Below, piece by piece: positions 1 through 8,650 of a stretch of DNA of 64,000 bases (position 1 is the first letter of the stretch; every line of letters begins with the position of its first letter). The stretch is taken from positions 62,001 to 126,000 of the forward strand of contig UQDS01000002.1 of assembly GCA_900539865.1 (NCBI GenBank), read 5' to 3'. This stretch comes from an uncultured Mollicutes bacterium (lineage in GTDB: Bacteria; Bacillota_I; Bacilli_A; RFN20; CAG-288). The translations under genes were made by a program, and so were the position numbers. The notes under the pieces are model-generated. The model saw only the letters and a program-made list of their open reading frames with translations. It made no database searches and was not told where the DNA came from.

Positions 1-561
1 TGCACATTGACCGCAATTGACGCAATCTTCTTCTTTAATTTCGGCAATTTCGCCTTCACGATACAAAAGGGCGCCAGTAGGACAAGCGCGGTGGCAAGGA
101 CGATCCGAAAGTAAAATGGAGCCGTAAGGGCAAGCTTTTGCGCACATAGTGCAAGCTTTGCACTTATCGTATTTGATGTGCATTTTACTATCGCCTTCAT
201 AAATTGCATCAAACTTACAAGCGCTGACACATGCTTTAAAAAGGCATTTTCTACAATTGTCAGTGATACGAACACGATGGATTTCACAACCATCGCAGGC
301 AGCTTCTAACACATAGACAAATTGTCCTGGTTTTGGTTCGCTTCCATCGGGTGCATAGCCCATGGCAAGATATGCTCTCTCACGGATAATTTCGCGTTCT
401 TTATAAACACAGCAACGAACTCTATCTGCTTCATGAGGAATAAGATTATATGCGATTTCGTTAGCGTCGTCTTTTTGAATTGTTCCCGCGTAGCAGCGAC
501 GAGCAACCTCGGCAAGGGTCATCTTCTTATATTGATTCATCTGATCAAAACTGTTGGCCAT
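1..561 (-). CDS. Group B-type [FeFe] hydrogenase, N-terminal part (cut by window edge)
   Basis: Only the first 187 codons are inside the window; the gene continues past position 1. The start is ATG at 561 with GGAGGT seven bases upstream. The visible part is a cysteine-rich ferredoxin-like region. Cys50-Cys51 sit in a segment RCCVYKEREIIRERA; Cys89/92 and Cys103/106/111/115 follow; then comes a CxxCxxCxxxCP cluster motif at Cys134/137/140/144, Cys156/160, and a last cluster beginning at Cys180/183/186. This order matches, as I remember the family, the N-terminus of monomeric group B [FeFe] hydrogenases, which make or consume H2 with ferredoxin in fermenting anaerobes. The catalytic H-cluster domain would lie outside the window, so the hydrogenase call is by N-terminal resemblance. 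It is divergent from the aldo/keto reductase gene. Confidence 0.7.
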   Translation of the reverse strand, partial: MANSFDQMNQYKKMTLAEVARRCYAGTIQKDDANEIAYNLIPHEADRVRCCVYKEREIIRERAYLAMGYAPDGSEPKPGQFVYVLEAACDGCEIHRVRITDNCRKCLFKACVSACKFDAIYEGDSKMHIKYDKCKACTMCAKACPYGSILLSDRPCHRACPTGALLYREGEIAEIKEEDCVNCGQCA

Positions 562-656
562 TATCTTTACCTCCTAAACGACAATGAAAAATTAATAGAT
601 TTAATATATCTTATATAATATACTTTATTTATAGGTTATATAACAAGGAGAAAACT

Positions 657-1772
657 ATGCTTTATCCAGGAATTAGCACAAGATTCGGTTTTGGTTGTAT
701 GCGTTTAAAAACAGACGAACACGTTCAAGTAGTCTATGAAGAATTCAAGAAGATGATAGATCTTTTTATGGAGAGCGGATTTACCTATTTTGATACTGCA
801 CACCCTTATTTAGAAGGACAAAGCGAACGCGCTCTTTGTGAATGTCTCGTCAAACGTTATCCCCGTTCTTCTTTCACCATCACGGATAAACTCTCCAGCG
901 GAGACTGGGAAAAACACGATCAGATTCGCAACCTTTTTGAAAGTCAACTTAATATTTTAGGAACGGATTACATTGATTTATACTTGTTGCACGCAATGAA
1001 TCGTCATCTTTTTGAAAAATATCAAAGAGAAGATGCCCTTGGTGTAATAAAAGAACTCAAAAAAGAAGGAAAAATCAAACACGTTGGCATGTCGTTCCAT
1101 GATAGTCCAGAAGTTTTGGATATGATTCTTAATACAATCGGCGATGACATTGAAGTTGTTCAACTTCAGATCAATTATCTTGATATGGATAACCCAATGG
1201 TCCGCGCAAAAGAGTGTTATGATGTCTGTGTCAAGCACCATAAGCCGATTATCGTCATGGAGCCAATCAAAGGCGGAACCTTAGTTAACCTTCCTAATGA
1301 GGCCGAGGAAAAAATTAGAAAATTAAATATTTCTCCGGCAGAACTCGCTTTACGCTATGTTGCGAATTTACCTCAAGTCATCATGACCCTTTCTGGCATG
1401 GGCACTGTTGAAATGATGAAAGAAAACATTTCTTTTATGAAAGACATCAAGCCTTTAACTCCTGAAGAAGAAAAGACAGTGGAAGAAGTTGTTGCTATTT
1501 TAAAAACAAAAGACACCATTCCTTGCACTAGCTGTCACTATTGTACCAAGGGTTGCCCAATGCAGATCAAGATTCCTGAGATGTTTGAAATCTACAACAA
1601 AGATATAGTTTATCATTTGTATTCTGCAAAAGAGGATTATTCTAAACTCGCTCTAGACTCCACCTTAGCAAGCCGCTGTATCCAATGTGGACAATGTGAA
1701 TCTGTCTGTCCTCAAAAAATTAAAATTATTGATGAATTAATCAACATTGCAAATAAATACGAGAAGAACTAA
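657..1772 (+). CDS. Aldo/keto reductase with C-terminal 2[4Fe-4S] ferredoxin domain
   Basis: A 371-residue cytoplasmic oxidoreductase. The N-terminal TIM-barrel has the aldo/keto reductase tetrad at Asp46, Tyr51, Lys78 and His112 (motifs FDTAHPYLEG, TITDKLS and LYLLHAMN). The C-terminal 90 residues carry two complete cluster motifs, Cys290/293/296/300 and Cys341/344/347/351, each followed by proline. This fused architecture is common in anaerobic Firmicutes, where it is thought to couple carbonyl reduction to ferredoxin-type electron carriers; the physiological substrate cannot be told from sequence. AAGGAG lies just upstream of the ATG. It is divergent from the hydrogenase gene across a 95-bp AT-rich spacer and ends at a shared bidirectional terminator. 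Confidence 0.9.
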   Translation: MLYPGISTRFGFGCMRLKTDEHVQVVYEEFKKMIDLFMESGFTYFDTAHPYLEGQSERALCECLVKRYPRSSFTITDKLSSGDWEKHDQIRNLFESQLNILGTDYIDLYLLHAMNRHLFEKYQREDALGVIKELKKEGKIKHVGMSFHDSPEVLDMILNTIGDDIEVVQLQINYLDMDNPMVRAKECYDVCVKHHKPIIVMEPIKGGTLVNLPNEAEEKIRKLNISPAELALRYVANLPQVIMTLSGMGTVEMMKENISFMKDIKPLTPEEEKTVEEVVAILKTKDTIPCTSCHYCTKGCPMQIKIPEMFEIYNKDIVYHLYSAKEDYSKLALDSTLASRCIQCGQCESVCPQKIKIIDELINIANKYEKN

Positions 1773-1783
1773 CTTCTAAAATA

Positions 1784-1815
1784 AAAACGAGGTTGGATTA
1801 TTCCAACCCCGTTTT
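1784..1815. terminator. Bidirectional terminator, aldo/keto reductase / hslO
   Basis: An inverted repeat (AAAACGAGGTTGGA paired with TCCAACCCCGTTTT, one mismatch) has A and T runs on both sides. It lies between two convergent genes, and the hslO stop codon is in its loop. Confidence 0.8.
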
Positions 1816-2703
1816 TTTGTGTAAAAGAACTTCCTTTAAATCATCGACTGAATATTTATAATGACTCCCGCAGAAATCACAATTTACTTCTACTTCTTCG
1901 CCTTCTTGAATCATCGACTCCAAGTCTTCTTCCTTTAAAGTAGATAAAACTTCTTTTCCGCGTTCAAAGGAACAATTGCACTTCCAAGAAACAGGTAAAC
2001 GATCAGTGATTTCTAGATCAAACCCATCAAAGAGAATTTCAAGCATATCTTCAATCGTTTTTCCTGTGCGAAGAACATCTGTTACCGAAGAGAATTTTTT
2101 GAGATTTTCTTCTAATTTGTCAATTGTCTCTTTTTTGGTAAACGGCATTAATTGAATGATAAAACCACCAGCTGCTTTTACTGTGTTATCCGGATTTAAC
2201 AACACGCCCAACCCAACGCTGGATGGCACTTGTTCTGAATGAGCAAAATAATATGTTAAATCTTCAGCAATTTCACTAGAGTAAAGATCGATAGAGGAAA
2301 CATAGGGCTCTTTCATACCCATATCTCGAATGATAGTTAAACAACCATTACCTATTGCTTTTCCGACCGGTAGATGTCCTGCTTCATTCGGTTCGTCAAT
2401 GATAACGTTTGGATTAGAAACATAACCGCGCACTGTTCCTTCGTAATTCGATGTGACAATGATATGTTTAATCGGCCCATCACAAAGGATTTGAAGAGTA
2501 AGCTTATCTTCTTTTGACTTTAGCATTTGTCCCATCATGAGACCTGCTGAAAGCATTCTTCCTAACGCTGCTGTTGCAATAGGGGAATTGTTATGAATTT
2601 TTCTAGCATACTCAACAATTCCAGTCGTGTTGACAGCAAACGCGCGGATCTGTTTGTTCGCACCAAGAGCTCGTACTAGATAATCCTGTTTATATTCTTC
2701 CAT
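1798..2703 (-). CDS. hslO: Redox-regulated chaperone Hsp33
   Basis: 301 residues, the usual family length. Hsp33 is a cytoplasmic holdase that is activated when its zinc-binding cysteines are oxidised. The zinc site is complete: CxC at Cys242/244 and CxxC at Cys275/278, with the expected spacing of about 30 residues. The N-terminal substrate-binding domain begins with YLVRALGANKQIRAF, a typical Hsp33 opening. The start ATG at 2703 is preceded by an AGGTG-type ribosome site. It lies downstream of pepF on the same strand with a hairpin between them, so it may be partly co-transcribed. Its place beside Fe-S oxidoreductases suits an anaerobe that meets oxidative stress, which is inference. Confidence 0.95.
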   Translation of the reverse strand: MEEYKQDYLVRALGANKQIRAFAVNTTGIVEYARKIHNNSPIATAALGRMLSAGLMMGQMLKSKEDKLTLQILCDGPIKHIIVTSNYEGTVRGYVSNPNVIIDEPNEAGHLPVGKAIGNGCLTIIRDMGMKEPYVSSIDLYSSEIAEDLTYYFAHSEQVPSSVGLGVLLNPDNTVKAAGGFIIQLMPFTKKETIDKLEENLKKFSSVTDVLRTGKTIEDMLEILFDGFDLEITDRLPVSWKCNCSFERGKEVLSTLKEEDLESMIQEGEEVEVNCDFCGSHYKYSVDDLKEVLLHKKTGLE

Positions 2704-2728
2704 AATAACACCTGCTTTCCTAGAAAAT

Positions 2729-2747
2729 CCTCCGGCAATGCCGGAGG
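2729..2747 (-). terminator. Hairpin between pepF and hslO
   Basis: A perfect CCTCCGGCA/TGCCGGAGG-type stem-loop lies directly after pepF and is followed on the reverse strand by ATTTTCT. The weak T run suggests partial termination or 3'-end protection more than a full stop. Confidence 0.6.
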
Positions 2748-2755
2748 AGAAACAA

Positions 2756-4534
2756 TTATTCTTCTTCTAAAACTTTTTCAAGTTCATCAACAAGTTCTGT
2801 CATTCTTCTTGTGACTGATTCAAACGCTTCTTTCTTTGTGAGATCAACTCCGGCGATTTTCACCTCATCAATCGGATAAGTAGAACCACCCGCCTGCAAC
2901 ATTTTGATGTAATTTTCAAATGCTTGCGGTTTGCCGGCTTTGACATTTTCATAGATTAACATAGATGCAGTAAAGGAGGTTGCATACTGATATACATAGA
3001 AAGGAGTATAGAAGAGATGAGGGATATAAGCCCAGACAAAGGGTTTAACCTTTTCTTCTGCGATGTCGATGCCGTAATAAGTCTTGTAAAGTTTGATCAT
3101 TTCATCACAGAGGACAGAATAATCGATAGGTTCACCTTTTTCCGCTTTACAAGCAATTTCATATTCGTATTGTCCAAATAAAGTTTGGCGATAGAAGGTA
3201 GAGACAATTTGATCAATCGCTTTTTGTAATAAAGCAATCTTGTCATTTTTCGACAATGTTCCACTGTCCATAAGATAATCTAAAAGATTGTGTTCGTTGA
3301 AGGTGGATGCAATTTCAGCGACAAAAATCGTATATCCCTGTTTAACTACAGGTTGACTTTCCATGGAGTAAAGAGTGTGAATTGAATGTCCGCTTTCGTG
3401 CGCCAATGTGAAAACATCTTCTAACTCACCATTGAAGTTTAAAAGAATATACGGATGGATATTTTCACCGCCGGAAGAATATGCACCTGTTCTTTTTCCT
3501 GGTTGATTGTATACGTCAACATAGCCTTCTTTTGTCACTTCTCTCGCTTTGTTTTTAAAATCTTCAGGGAAGTTATCAATCGACTGGAAGAAAAGTTCTT
3601 TTGCTTCTTCATACGTGTATTTCTTTTCACTTCTTGCCAATTGAACGAAACGATCATAAGAGCGATGATGTTCTAAACCTAAATATTTTGCTTTCAACTT
3701 GTAATATTTGTGGAGCGCTTCATTCTGAGTAGAAGCTACTTCGACTAAACTGTGGAATACATTTTCGTCGATATTGTTCGAATAGAGGTGTTCTTCTAAA
3801 ATCGATTTATAACCTCTTGCTTTCTTTTCTGCAATTTGTGCCTGTAAGACCGTGTTATAAATCTCACCATAGGTGTTTTTATGCTCATCATAATAGGTGT
3901 AGAGACTCTCAAAGATTCTTCGGCGGTCTTCTTGTTTCTCACAACTAGCACAAAGGGATGTCCAGTTGGCCTGATTAACTTCAACTTCACTGCCATCGGT
4001 TAAGGTTACTTTCTTTGGAACATAATCGGCGACAGAGAGCAAAGAGTAAAGTTGAGAACCTTCTCCACTTAAAGGACCATAGAAACTCGTAAGTCTTTCT
4101 TGTTCAAATGGAAGAACAAACTTTGCACCGCGGAAAAGCTTGTCAAAAGCAAAATCAAAATCTTGGAACTCCGGATTATTTTTAAGGAATTCATCAACAT
4201 AATCTTTGCCCAATTTTAATATTTCAGGATCGACAAAAGAAACGGCGGTACTATAGTCATTAAAGAGCATTTCAACTTTGGAATAATCTTTTGCGTTTTC
4301 GATATTTTTCTTATCTAAATCACTTCTCATCGATGCGAACATCGCAAGGCGAGAAAGCAATAAATTAGCTTCTCTTTCTAAAAGCAAATACGCCTTAAAA
4401 CCTTCTTCTGTTCCAAGTTTTCCTTGAAGAGAAGAATAGGAAGCAATGATATGTGTTTTCGCATATTCAAGATCTTTTAAGAAACTTTCCTCATCTTTAT
4501 AGATTTTTGTTAAATCCCATTTATTTGAACTCAT
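2756..4534 (-). CDS. pepF: Oligoendopeptidase F (M3 family zinc peptidase)
   Basis: 592 residues, the standard PepF length. It is a cytoplasmic zinc metallopeptidase that cuts oligopeptides of roughly 7-17 residues after import. The zinc motif HESGH is at residues 379-383, with the third-ligand glutamate region FVAEIASTFNE starting near 404. The N-terminus lacks a signal peptide. Start ATG at 4534 has AGGAGGAAC upstream. The paralogous M3 enzyme at 42734 is of a different subfamily. The convergent-to-divergent arrangement leaves a 190-bp regulatory spacer with the antiporter gene. Confidence 0.95.
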   Translation of the reverse strand: MSSNKWDLTKIYKDEESFLKDLEYAKTHIIASYSSLQGKLGTEEGFKAYLLLEREANLLLSRLAMFASMRSDLDKKNIENAKDYSKVEMLFNDYSTAVSFVDPEILKLGKDYVDEFLKNNPEFQDFDFAFDKLFRGAKFVLPFEQERLTSFYGPLSGEGSQLYSLLSVADYVPKKVTLTDGSEVEVNQANWTSLCASCEKQEDRRRIFESLYTYYDEHKNTYGEIYNTVLQAQIAEKKARGYKSILEEHLYSNNIDENVFHSLVEVASTQNEALHKYYKLKAKYLGLEHHRSYDRFVQLARSEKKYTYEEAKELFFQSIDNFPEDFKNKAREVTKEGYVDVYNQPGKRTGAYSSGGENIHPYILLNFNGELEDVFTLAHESGHSIHTLYSMESQPVVKQGYTIFVAEIASTFNEHNLLDYLMDSGTLSKNDKIALLQKAIDQIVSTFYRQTLFGQYEYEIACKAEKGEPIDYSVLCDEMIKLYKTYYGIDIAEEKVKPFVWAYIPHLFYTPFYVYQYATSFTASMLIYENVKAGKPQAFENYIKMLQAGGSTYPIDEVKIAGVDLTKKEAFESVTRRMTELVDELEKVLEEE

Positions 4535-4565
4535 TTTTGTTCCTCCTCATCATAAACTATCCTAT

Positions 4566-4585
4566 TTTAACAAGTATTTGTTAAA
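4566..4585. repeat. Small perfect palindrome near the pepF/antiporter promoters
   Basis: TTTAACAA and TTGTTAAA are perfect 8-bp arms separated by GTAT. It sits about 30 bp upstream of the pepF start in the intergenic spacer, a place where a repressor could bind. No known operator consensus was recognised. Confidence 0.35.
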
Positions 4586-4647
4586 CTGCAAAAGAAATTG
4601 AAGTTACACATTAAATAAACTGTTTCAAACCTCGTGTTTTTTCAATA

Positions 4648-4662
4648 TTGTAAGTGCTTTCA
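4648..4662. promoter_or_regulatory. Weak cre-like site upstream of the antiporter
   Basis: TTGTAAGTGCTTTCA fits the CcpA box WTGNAANCGNWNNCW except that the central CG is TG. The central dinucleotide is important for CcpA, so this is a weak candidate only. Confidence 0.2.
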
Positions 4663-4724
4663 AAAGTCATACTACTTGAATAGATTTATAATCATTGACC
4701 GCATATAGGAGACTTATAAAAATT

Positions 4725-6140
4725 ATGCAAAGTTTAGTACAAAGTTCGACACTTCTTCCTTTGAATTTTTTGATCAATCAAAGTGAAGAAATCATCCAAA
4801 AAGGCAATCCAACCGACATTCTCCTTCCCATTGCTCTCTTGTTGATTATCGGTAAAATCTTGGCGCTCCTTTTAGGAAAAATCAAAATCCCGCAAGTAGT
4901 AGGTTTTTTACTCTCTGGTCTTATCGTTGGAGCGATTTATTTAATCCCGGGTCAGACAATTTTAACAGATTACACTGAATCAGGTTTGAAAGTATTTTCA
5001 AAAATCGCTGTCATTCTCATCATGTTCTCCGCCGGTGTTGAAACAGATATCAAAAAGTTAAAATCGGTAGGTGTTGCTTCCTTTTTCATCGCTTTATTAG
5101 GTGTTCTTGTTCCGATGCTTCTCTGTTTTGGAATCGCGCACGGAATCAACGCGCTTCCAAGTCACCCATTGACAATCGAAGGGGTTAACCCTCTCTTCAG
5201 CGAACTCTTCTATGGTGTCATCTTAACTGCTACTTCTGTCAGTATCACCGTGGCAACTTTAAAAGAGATGGGAAAATACGATTCTCGTGTTGGTTCAGCT
5301 TTAACTAGCGCAGCAATCATCGATGATATCATGGGAATTGTTGTCTTATCTTTAGCAGTATCATTAAGCGGATCCTCTAGTACCAACGCTGCTCCGACTA
5401 CCATTTCCGGATATATTATAAAAGCTTTTAATATAACAAATAGTGGCGCCACCATAGCTTTACAACTTCTTTTTATGGCTGTTTTCTTTGGTTTGATTTT
5501 CGTTGTTGGCATCTATTTGCGCAAACTCTTTAACTGGTTAGGAAACAAATATCCTCACCATATCCGTATTCCGATTCTTTCTTTAGGCGTTTGCTTCCTT
5601 TTCTCTTATCTTGCTGAGTGGTTTAATATCGCTGATATCACCGGTGCTTATCTCATTGGTTTGATCCTTTCTACAACGTCTGATTCACAATATATTGATC
5701 ATCGTGCTGAAACTACAGGAAACCATCTTTTCGCACCGGTTTTCTTCGGTGTAATTGCGATGGATATGTATAAGACAAATTTCGATTTTTCAAGCCCTAC
5801 ATTCCGTGTTTTTGCTCTCTTTGGACTTCTTTGGATTCTTATCGGCATCATTGGAAAAATCATCGGGTGTGGCGGCATGGCGTTATGCTTCAAATTCAAT
5901 CTCTCGGATTCTCTTAAGGTAGGTTTAGGAATGATGGCACGTGCAGAAGTGTTGATTGTCTGCGCTTCTAAGGGGATTGAAGCGGGCCTTATTTCCAATC
6001 AAATCATGCCTTTCTGTCTCTTATTGATTTTAATCAGTTCTTTCTTGACCCCAATCAGTTTAAAGCTGTTATACCGTCATGATGATCGAGTACTCGCTTT
6101 AAACAACAATACTACAAATAACAGTGAAGAGACGAAATAA
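4725..6140 (+). CDS. Kef/CPA2-type cation:proton antiporter
   Basis: I chose ATG at 4725 (471 residues) because AGGAGA lies 12 bases upstream; an upstream in-frame TTG at 4695 has no ribosome site. The protein is almost entirely hydrophobic, with about 12 membrane helices. It shows features of the CPA2 family: a helix with GKIKIPQVVGFLLSGLIVG near the N-terminus, an aspartate pair in SAAIIDDIMGIVVLS, and a C-terminal GLGMMARAEVLIVCASKG helix. These proteins exchange Na+ or K+ for H+. There is no C-terminal TrkA-N/RCK domain, so gating by nucleotide is not expected. The cation is not predictable from sequence. Confidence 0.88.
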   Translation: MQSLVQSSTLLPLNFLINQSEEIIQKGNPTDILLPIALLLIIGKILALLLGKIKIPQVVGFLLSGLIVGAIYLIPGQTILTDYTESGLKVFSKIAVILIMFSAGVETDIKKLKSVGVASFFIALLGVLVPMLLCFGIAHGINALPSHPLTIEGVNPLFSELFYGVILTATSVSITVATLKEMGKYDSRVGSALTSAAIIDDIMGIVVLSLAVSLSGSSSTNAAPTTISGYIIKAFNITNSGATIALQLLFMAVFFGLIFVVGIYLRKLFNWLGNKYPHHIRIPILSLGVCFLFSYLAEWFNIADITGAYLIGLILSTTSDSQYIDHRAETTGNHLFAPVFFGVIAMDMYKTNFDFSSPTFRVFALFGLLWILIGIIGKIIGCGGMALCFKFNLSDSLKVGLGMMARAEVLIVCASKGIEAGLISNQIMPFCLLLILISSFLTPISLKLLYRHDDRVLALNNNTTNNSEETK

Positions 6141-6270
6141 ACCTTGGACACTTCTTCTCACTAATTTGTTTTCATTCGTTAATAACCTCTCTTTATTTGC
6201 ATTAATTTAAGAGTAACTCTACTAAAATAGAAATCTCAGAAGATATTCAGGGAATACAAAAAAAATAAAA

Positions 6271-6299
6271 AGAAGGTGGAAAAACCACCTTCTTTTTTA
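6271..6299. terminator. Bidirectional terminator, antiporter / barnase-like lipoprotein
   Basis: Nine-bp stem AGAAGGTGG/CCACCTTCT with a five-A loop and A/T runs on both sides, between convergent genes. Confidence 0.85.
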
Positions 6300-6343
6300 G
6301 ATTTTTAATTATAAGGAGAAATCTATGAAAGACATTTCCTCAT

Positions 6344-7411
6344 TTAGAAATTGCGTTCGACAACAGAAGGATAAGGAGTTTTGTATTTTCCGGTTTCATC
6401 GTATTCATCAGCACCACCGGCAATATTTCCAAACCACTCTCCCCATCCGCCTTCATAGTTGAGATATTCTTGGAAGTCTCTGTAATGGTCAAAGGTGTAA
6501 AAAACCTTCATTTCAGTTGGTTTAGAGCAAGGAGTTCCGCCGCCATAAGAATAACGACGTCTATAGACAATACGAGATGAACCTCTGATAATTTTACTTC
6601 CGTTGTTATAGGGGCCTGTTCTATAGTTGCCTGAGTACTCGAAGCTACCTGTCGTACCGATATCCATTTCATAATAGGAGTATTTTGAAGGATCTGGAAG
6701 TTCAGGTTCTGTGGGATACTGACTCACATCGTTGCTGTAATAATTGTTGTTGACACGAAGATATTTGCCCCACGGGCTGGCTGTAGGCTTTGCGCTCTTG
6801 TTCTTATCATAATTTGCAGGGGCATCGCCAAAAGCAAAGACATAAGCAGCAACCTCTTCTAATGTTACATAAGCGCCACCTTTAAATATCGTATTGACCA
6901 CGTTTCCGTTAACATCGACAATATCATAAGATAAACCATCCGCGCTCAATCCGCTCGTGATATTTTTGACGAATTTACCATTTTCTTTCGGCTGATTTTT
7001 TGCGATTGTTGGACGCTGTTTTTGTTCCTCAATGGAGCCAGACATAAAGTGGTGTTGCGTGCGATAATAAGCGTCATTATACGTTGTTGCAGGTTGATAG
7101 TTTTTGTAAAACTCATAAGAGCTAACTCCAACATAAGGGTCGGTAGTAGGGCCTTGATCTACAGATTCACTATCTGAAACAGGCGGTTCTGTATCTGGAA
7201 TGGAGGGTTTTGTTTCAGGAAGTGTCGACTCCGTATCGGGTTGAACAGTTTCACTATCCGGATTGATTGTTTCGCTTTGCGGAGTGTCTGTCGGATTCAC
7301 CGTTACAGGTGGATTTGTTTCCTTTCCATCACTTCCGAAAATAGGAAAACTGTTGGTACATCCAGTCAATGTCAATAAAATAGCTGGTATGATATATTTT
7401 AGTTTATGCAT
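6344..7411 (-). CDS. Lipoprotein with barnase-like ribonuclease domain
   Basis: 355 residues. A signal peptide ends in lipobox LTGC (Cys18), then a serine/threonine/proline/glutamate-rich linker runs to about residue 95. Residues 180-315 follow the order of motifs in barnase: YVTLEEVAAYVF (barnase YITKSEA), YYEMDI with the putative general base Glu248 (barnase EADI, Glu73), arginines around 264-280 in GSKIIRGSSRIVY (barnase NSDRILYSS), and FYTFDHYRDF with the putative general acid His309 (barnase TTDHYQTF, His102). This suggests an extracellular, lipid-anchored guanyl-preferring RNase. The resemblance is by eye, with extra insertions and a 40-residue C-terminal extension. No barstar-like immunity gene is seen. 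It is the last gene of an operon after Nudix and MazG, two bases after the mazG stop. Confidence 0.7.
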   Translation of the reverse strand: MHKLKYIIPAILLTLTGCTNSFPIFGSDGKETNPPVTVNPTDTPQSETINPDSETVQPDTESTLPETKPSIPDTEPPVSDSESVDQGPTTDPYVGVSSYEFYKNYQPATTYNDAYYRTQHHFMSGSIEEQKQRPTIAKNQPKENGKFVKNITSGLSADGLSYDIVDVNGNVVNTIFKGGAYVTLEEVAAYVFAFGDAPANYDKNKSAKPTASPWGKYLRVNNNYYSNDVSQYPTEPELPDPSKYSYYEMDIGTTGSFEYSGNYRTGPYNNGSKIIRGSSRIVYRRRYSYGGGTPCSKPTEMKVFYTFDHYRDFQEYLNYEGGWGEWFGNIAGGADEYDETGKYKTPYPSVVERNF

Positions 7412-7413
7412 TC

Positions 7414-7755
7414 CTATTTCTCCTCTCTATGTATACTGTCTTCTTTATTGAAGTGATTTCCATGATAACGTTTATGTAATTTATCTAAATTGTATTGAGC
7501 AACTTCTTCTAAAGTAACCCCCAAACCGCTTGCTGTTTCCGCAATATACCAAAGGACGTCACCGATTTCTTCCATAAGGTGTTCTTTATCCAATTCATGT
7601 CCTTGGAACTTTACTTTTTTAATGATGTCGCAGCATTCACCGCTCTCTCCTGCAAGTCCTAAAACCCCATTTAAGACCATATCTTTTTGGCCATCTTCAG
7701 AGATGAGATCTCTTGCCTGTCTTTGATATTCGTTAAAAGATAATTTTTCTTCCAT
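7414..7755 (-). CDS. MazG-like nucleotide pyrophosphohydrolase
   Basis: 113 residues, the length of a single MazG module. These all-alpha enzymes hydrolyse (d)NTPs, often non-canonical ones, to monophosphate and pyrophosphate. The magnesium-binding acidic pattern is complete: Glu37 and Glu40 in GESGECCDI, Glu63 and Asp66 in MEEIGDVLWY. It is cytoplasmic, with no membrane segment. It lies 16 bp downstream of the Nudix gene and two bases before the barnase-like lipoprotein, so the three are probably one transcript. With the Nudix protein it would form a nucleotide-pool cleaning pair; the true substrate is unknown. Confidence 0.88.
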   Translation of the reverse strand: MEEKLSFNEYQRQARDLISEDGQKDMVLNGVLGLAGESGECCDIIKKVKFQGHELDKEHLMEEIGDVLWYIAETASGLGVTLEEVAQYNLDKLHKRYHGNHFNKEDSIHREEK

Positions 7756-7771
7756 ATTTCAGTTCCTTTCT

Positions 7772-8257
7772 TCAATCAATCGATACAGAGAAATCTTTTC
7801 GGATATATTTTTCAATCAACGGATAGGCTCCGCGTAAAAACATCTCCTTGGGAGGAAGTTGTTCCAATGAATAAAACTTCAATTCGCTAGACTCTCCGTC
7901 AGATATAGTTAATTCTTGTTTTGTAGAGTCAACTTTACTATAAAAATAAAGATCTACATAATGCGTAATGTCACCATTAGGATAACGGAGGATATTCTTT
8001 TCTCCAGATACAATGGCAAAAAGATGAACCTCATCTAAAGCAAGACCAGTTTCTTCTCTTACTTCCCTTCTTAAACCTTCCTCGACGGTCTCATAAAGAT
8101 CAATTCCACCGCCAGGAATACAATAAAGGCCATTGTCTGTTCTCTTCTCTAAAAGTATTTCTTCCTTCTCATTGATAATGAGACAACTAAGCCCAACAGA
8201 AAGAATTTCATCATGACCCACTTTCTTTCGCAAATATGGAATATACTCTAAAGCCAT
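7772..8257 (-). CDS. Nudix hydrolase
   Basis: 161 residues. A full Nudix box GX5EX7REUXEEXGU is at residues 50-72 (E56, REV 64-66, EE 68-69, GL 71-72). Nudix enzymes hydrolyse nucleoside diphosphates linked to another group; substrates range from oxidised nucleotides to sugars and caps, and cannot be inferred here. The start ATG at 8257 has AAAGGAGA upstream. It is the first gene of the Nudix - MazG - lipoprotein operon and is divergent from a small unknown gene over 61 bp. Confidence 0.9.
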   Translation of the reverse strand: MALEYIPYLRKKVGHDEILSVGLSCLIINEKEEILLEKRTDNGLYCIPGGGIDLYETVEEGLRREVREETGLALDEVHLFAIVSGEKNILRYPNGDITHYVDLYFYSKVDSTKQELTISDGESSELKFYSLEQLPPKEMFLRGAYPLIEKYIRKDFSVSID

Positions 8258-8318
8258 GAAAATTCTCCTTTCGTAGTATTATATTATATAATAAATATAT
8301 ACATTTATCATTAGTAAA

Positions 8319-8585
8319 ATGAAAGTGAACAAGTTTGATATTCAAACGGCTATCCGTTATTTAAAAGCAGGATACCGTCTTAAAAGCATCATCGACCGCA
8401 AGGAAGAGTGTTTCGTCATGAGAAATGACATTGTTTTTGTATTAGCAGAACAAAAAGGAATAAAGCTTGATCTTTATACCTTTGCAGATTTGTACAAAGA
8501 TTGTGTCTTTGAAAAAGTAGAAGTAGAAGAGGAAGAAACAGTCGATATAAAGAAAGACGAAGAATATTACTCCTGGCGTCAATAA
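8319..8585 (+). CDS. Small protein of unknown function (88 aa)
   Basis: Not recognised. The protein has a mixed alpha/beta-like N-terminal two thirds (DIQTAIRYLKAGYRLKSIID) and a very acidic tail (KVEVEEEETVDIKKDE). It has no signal peptide, membrane helix or cysteine pair. No convincing ribosome-binding site precedes the ATG. A TATAAT lies at 8287-8292, which would give a leader of about 20 bases. The start is thus somewhat uncertain. It is followed closely by the promoter of the 40-residue gene. Confidence 0.6.
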   Translation: MKVNKFDIQTAIRYLKAGYRLKSIIDRKEECFVMRNDIVFVLAEQKGIKLDLYTFADLYKDCVFEKVEVEEEETVDIKKDEEYYSWRQ

Positions 8586-8588
8586 AGC

Positions 8589-8616
8589 TTGCATTTTTTT
8601 AAATTTTGGCTATAAT
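8589..8616 (+). promoter_or_regulatory. Sigma-A-type promoter of the 40-residue gene
   Basis: TTGCAT at 8589 and TATAAT at 8611, 16 bp apart, end 35 bp before the ATG of the small gene at 8651. Confidence 0.75.
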
Positions 8617-8650
8617 TATAAAGCATTGTTTAAAACGAGGTGTATATATT

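Noticed and set aside
6325..6462. Forward ORF of 45 codons with AAGGAG upstream, antisense to the end of the barnase-like gene
   Set aside because: It lies just after a bidirectional terminator, has no promoter, and its sequence is explained by the overlapping gene; composition looks random.
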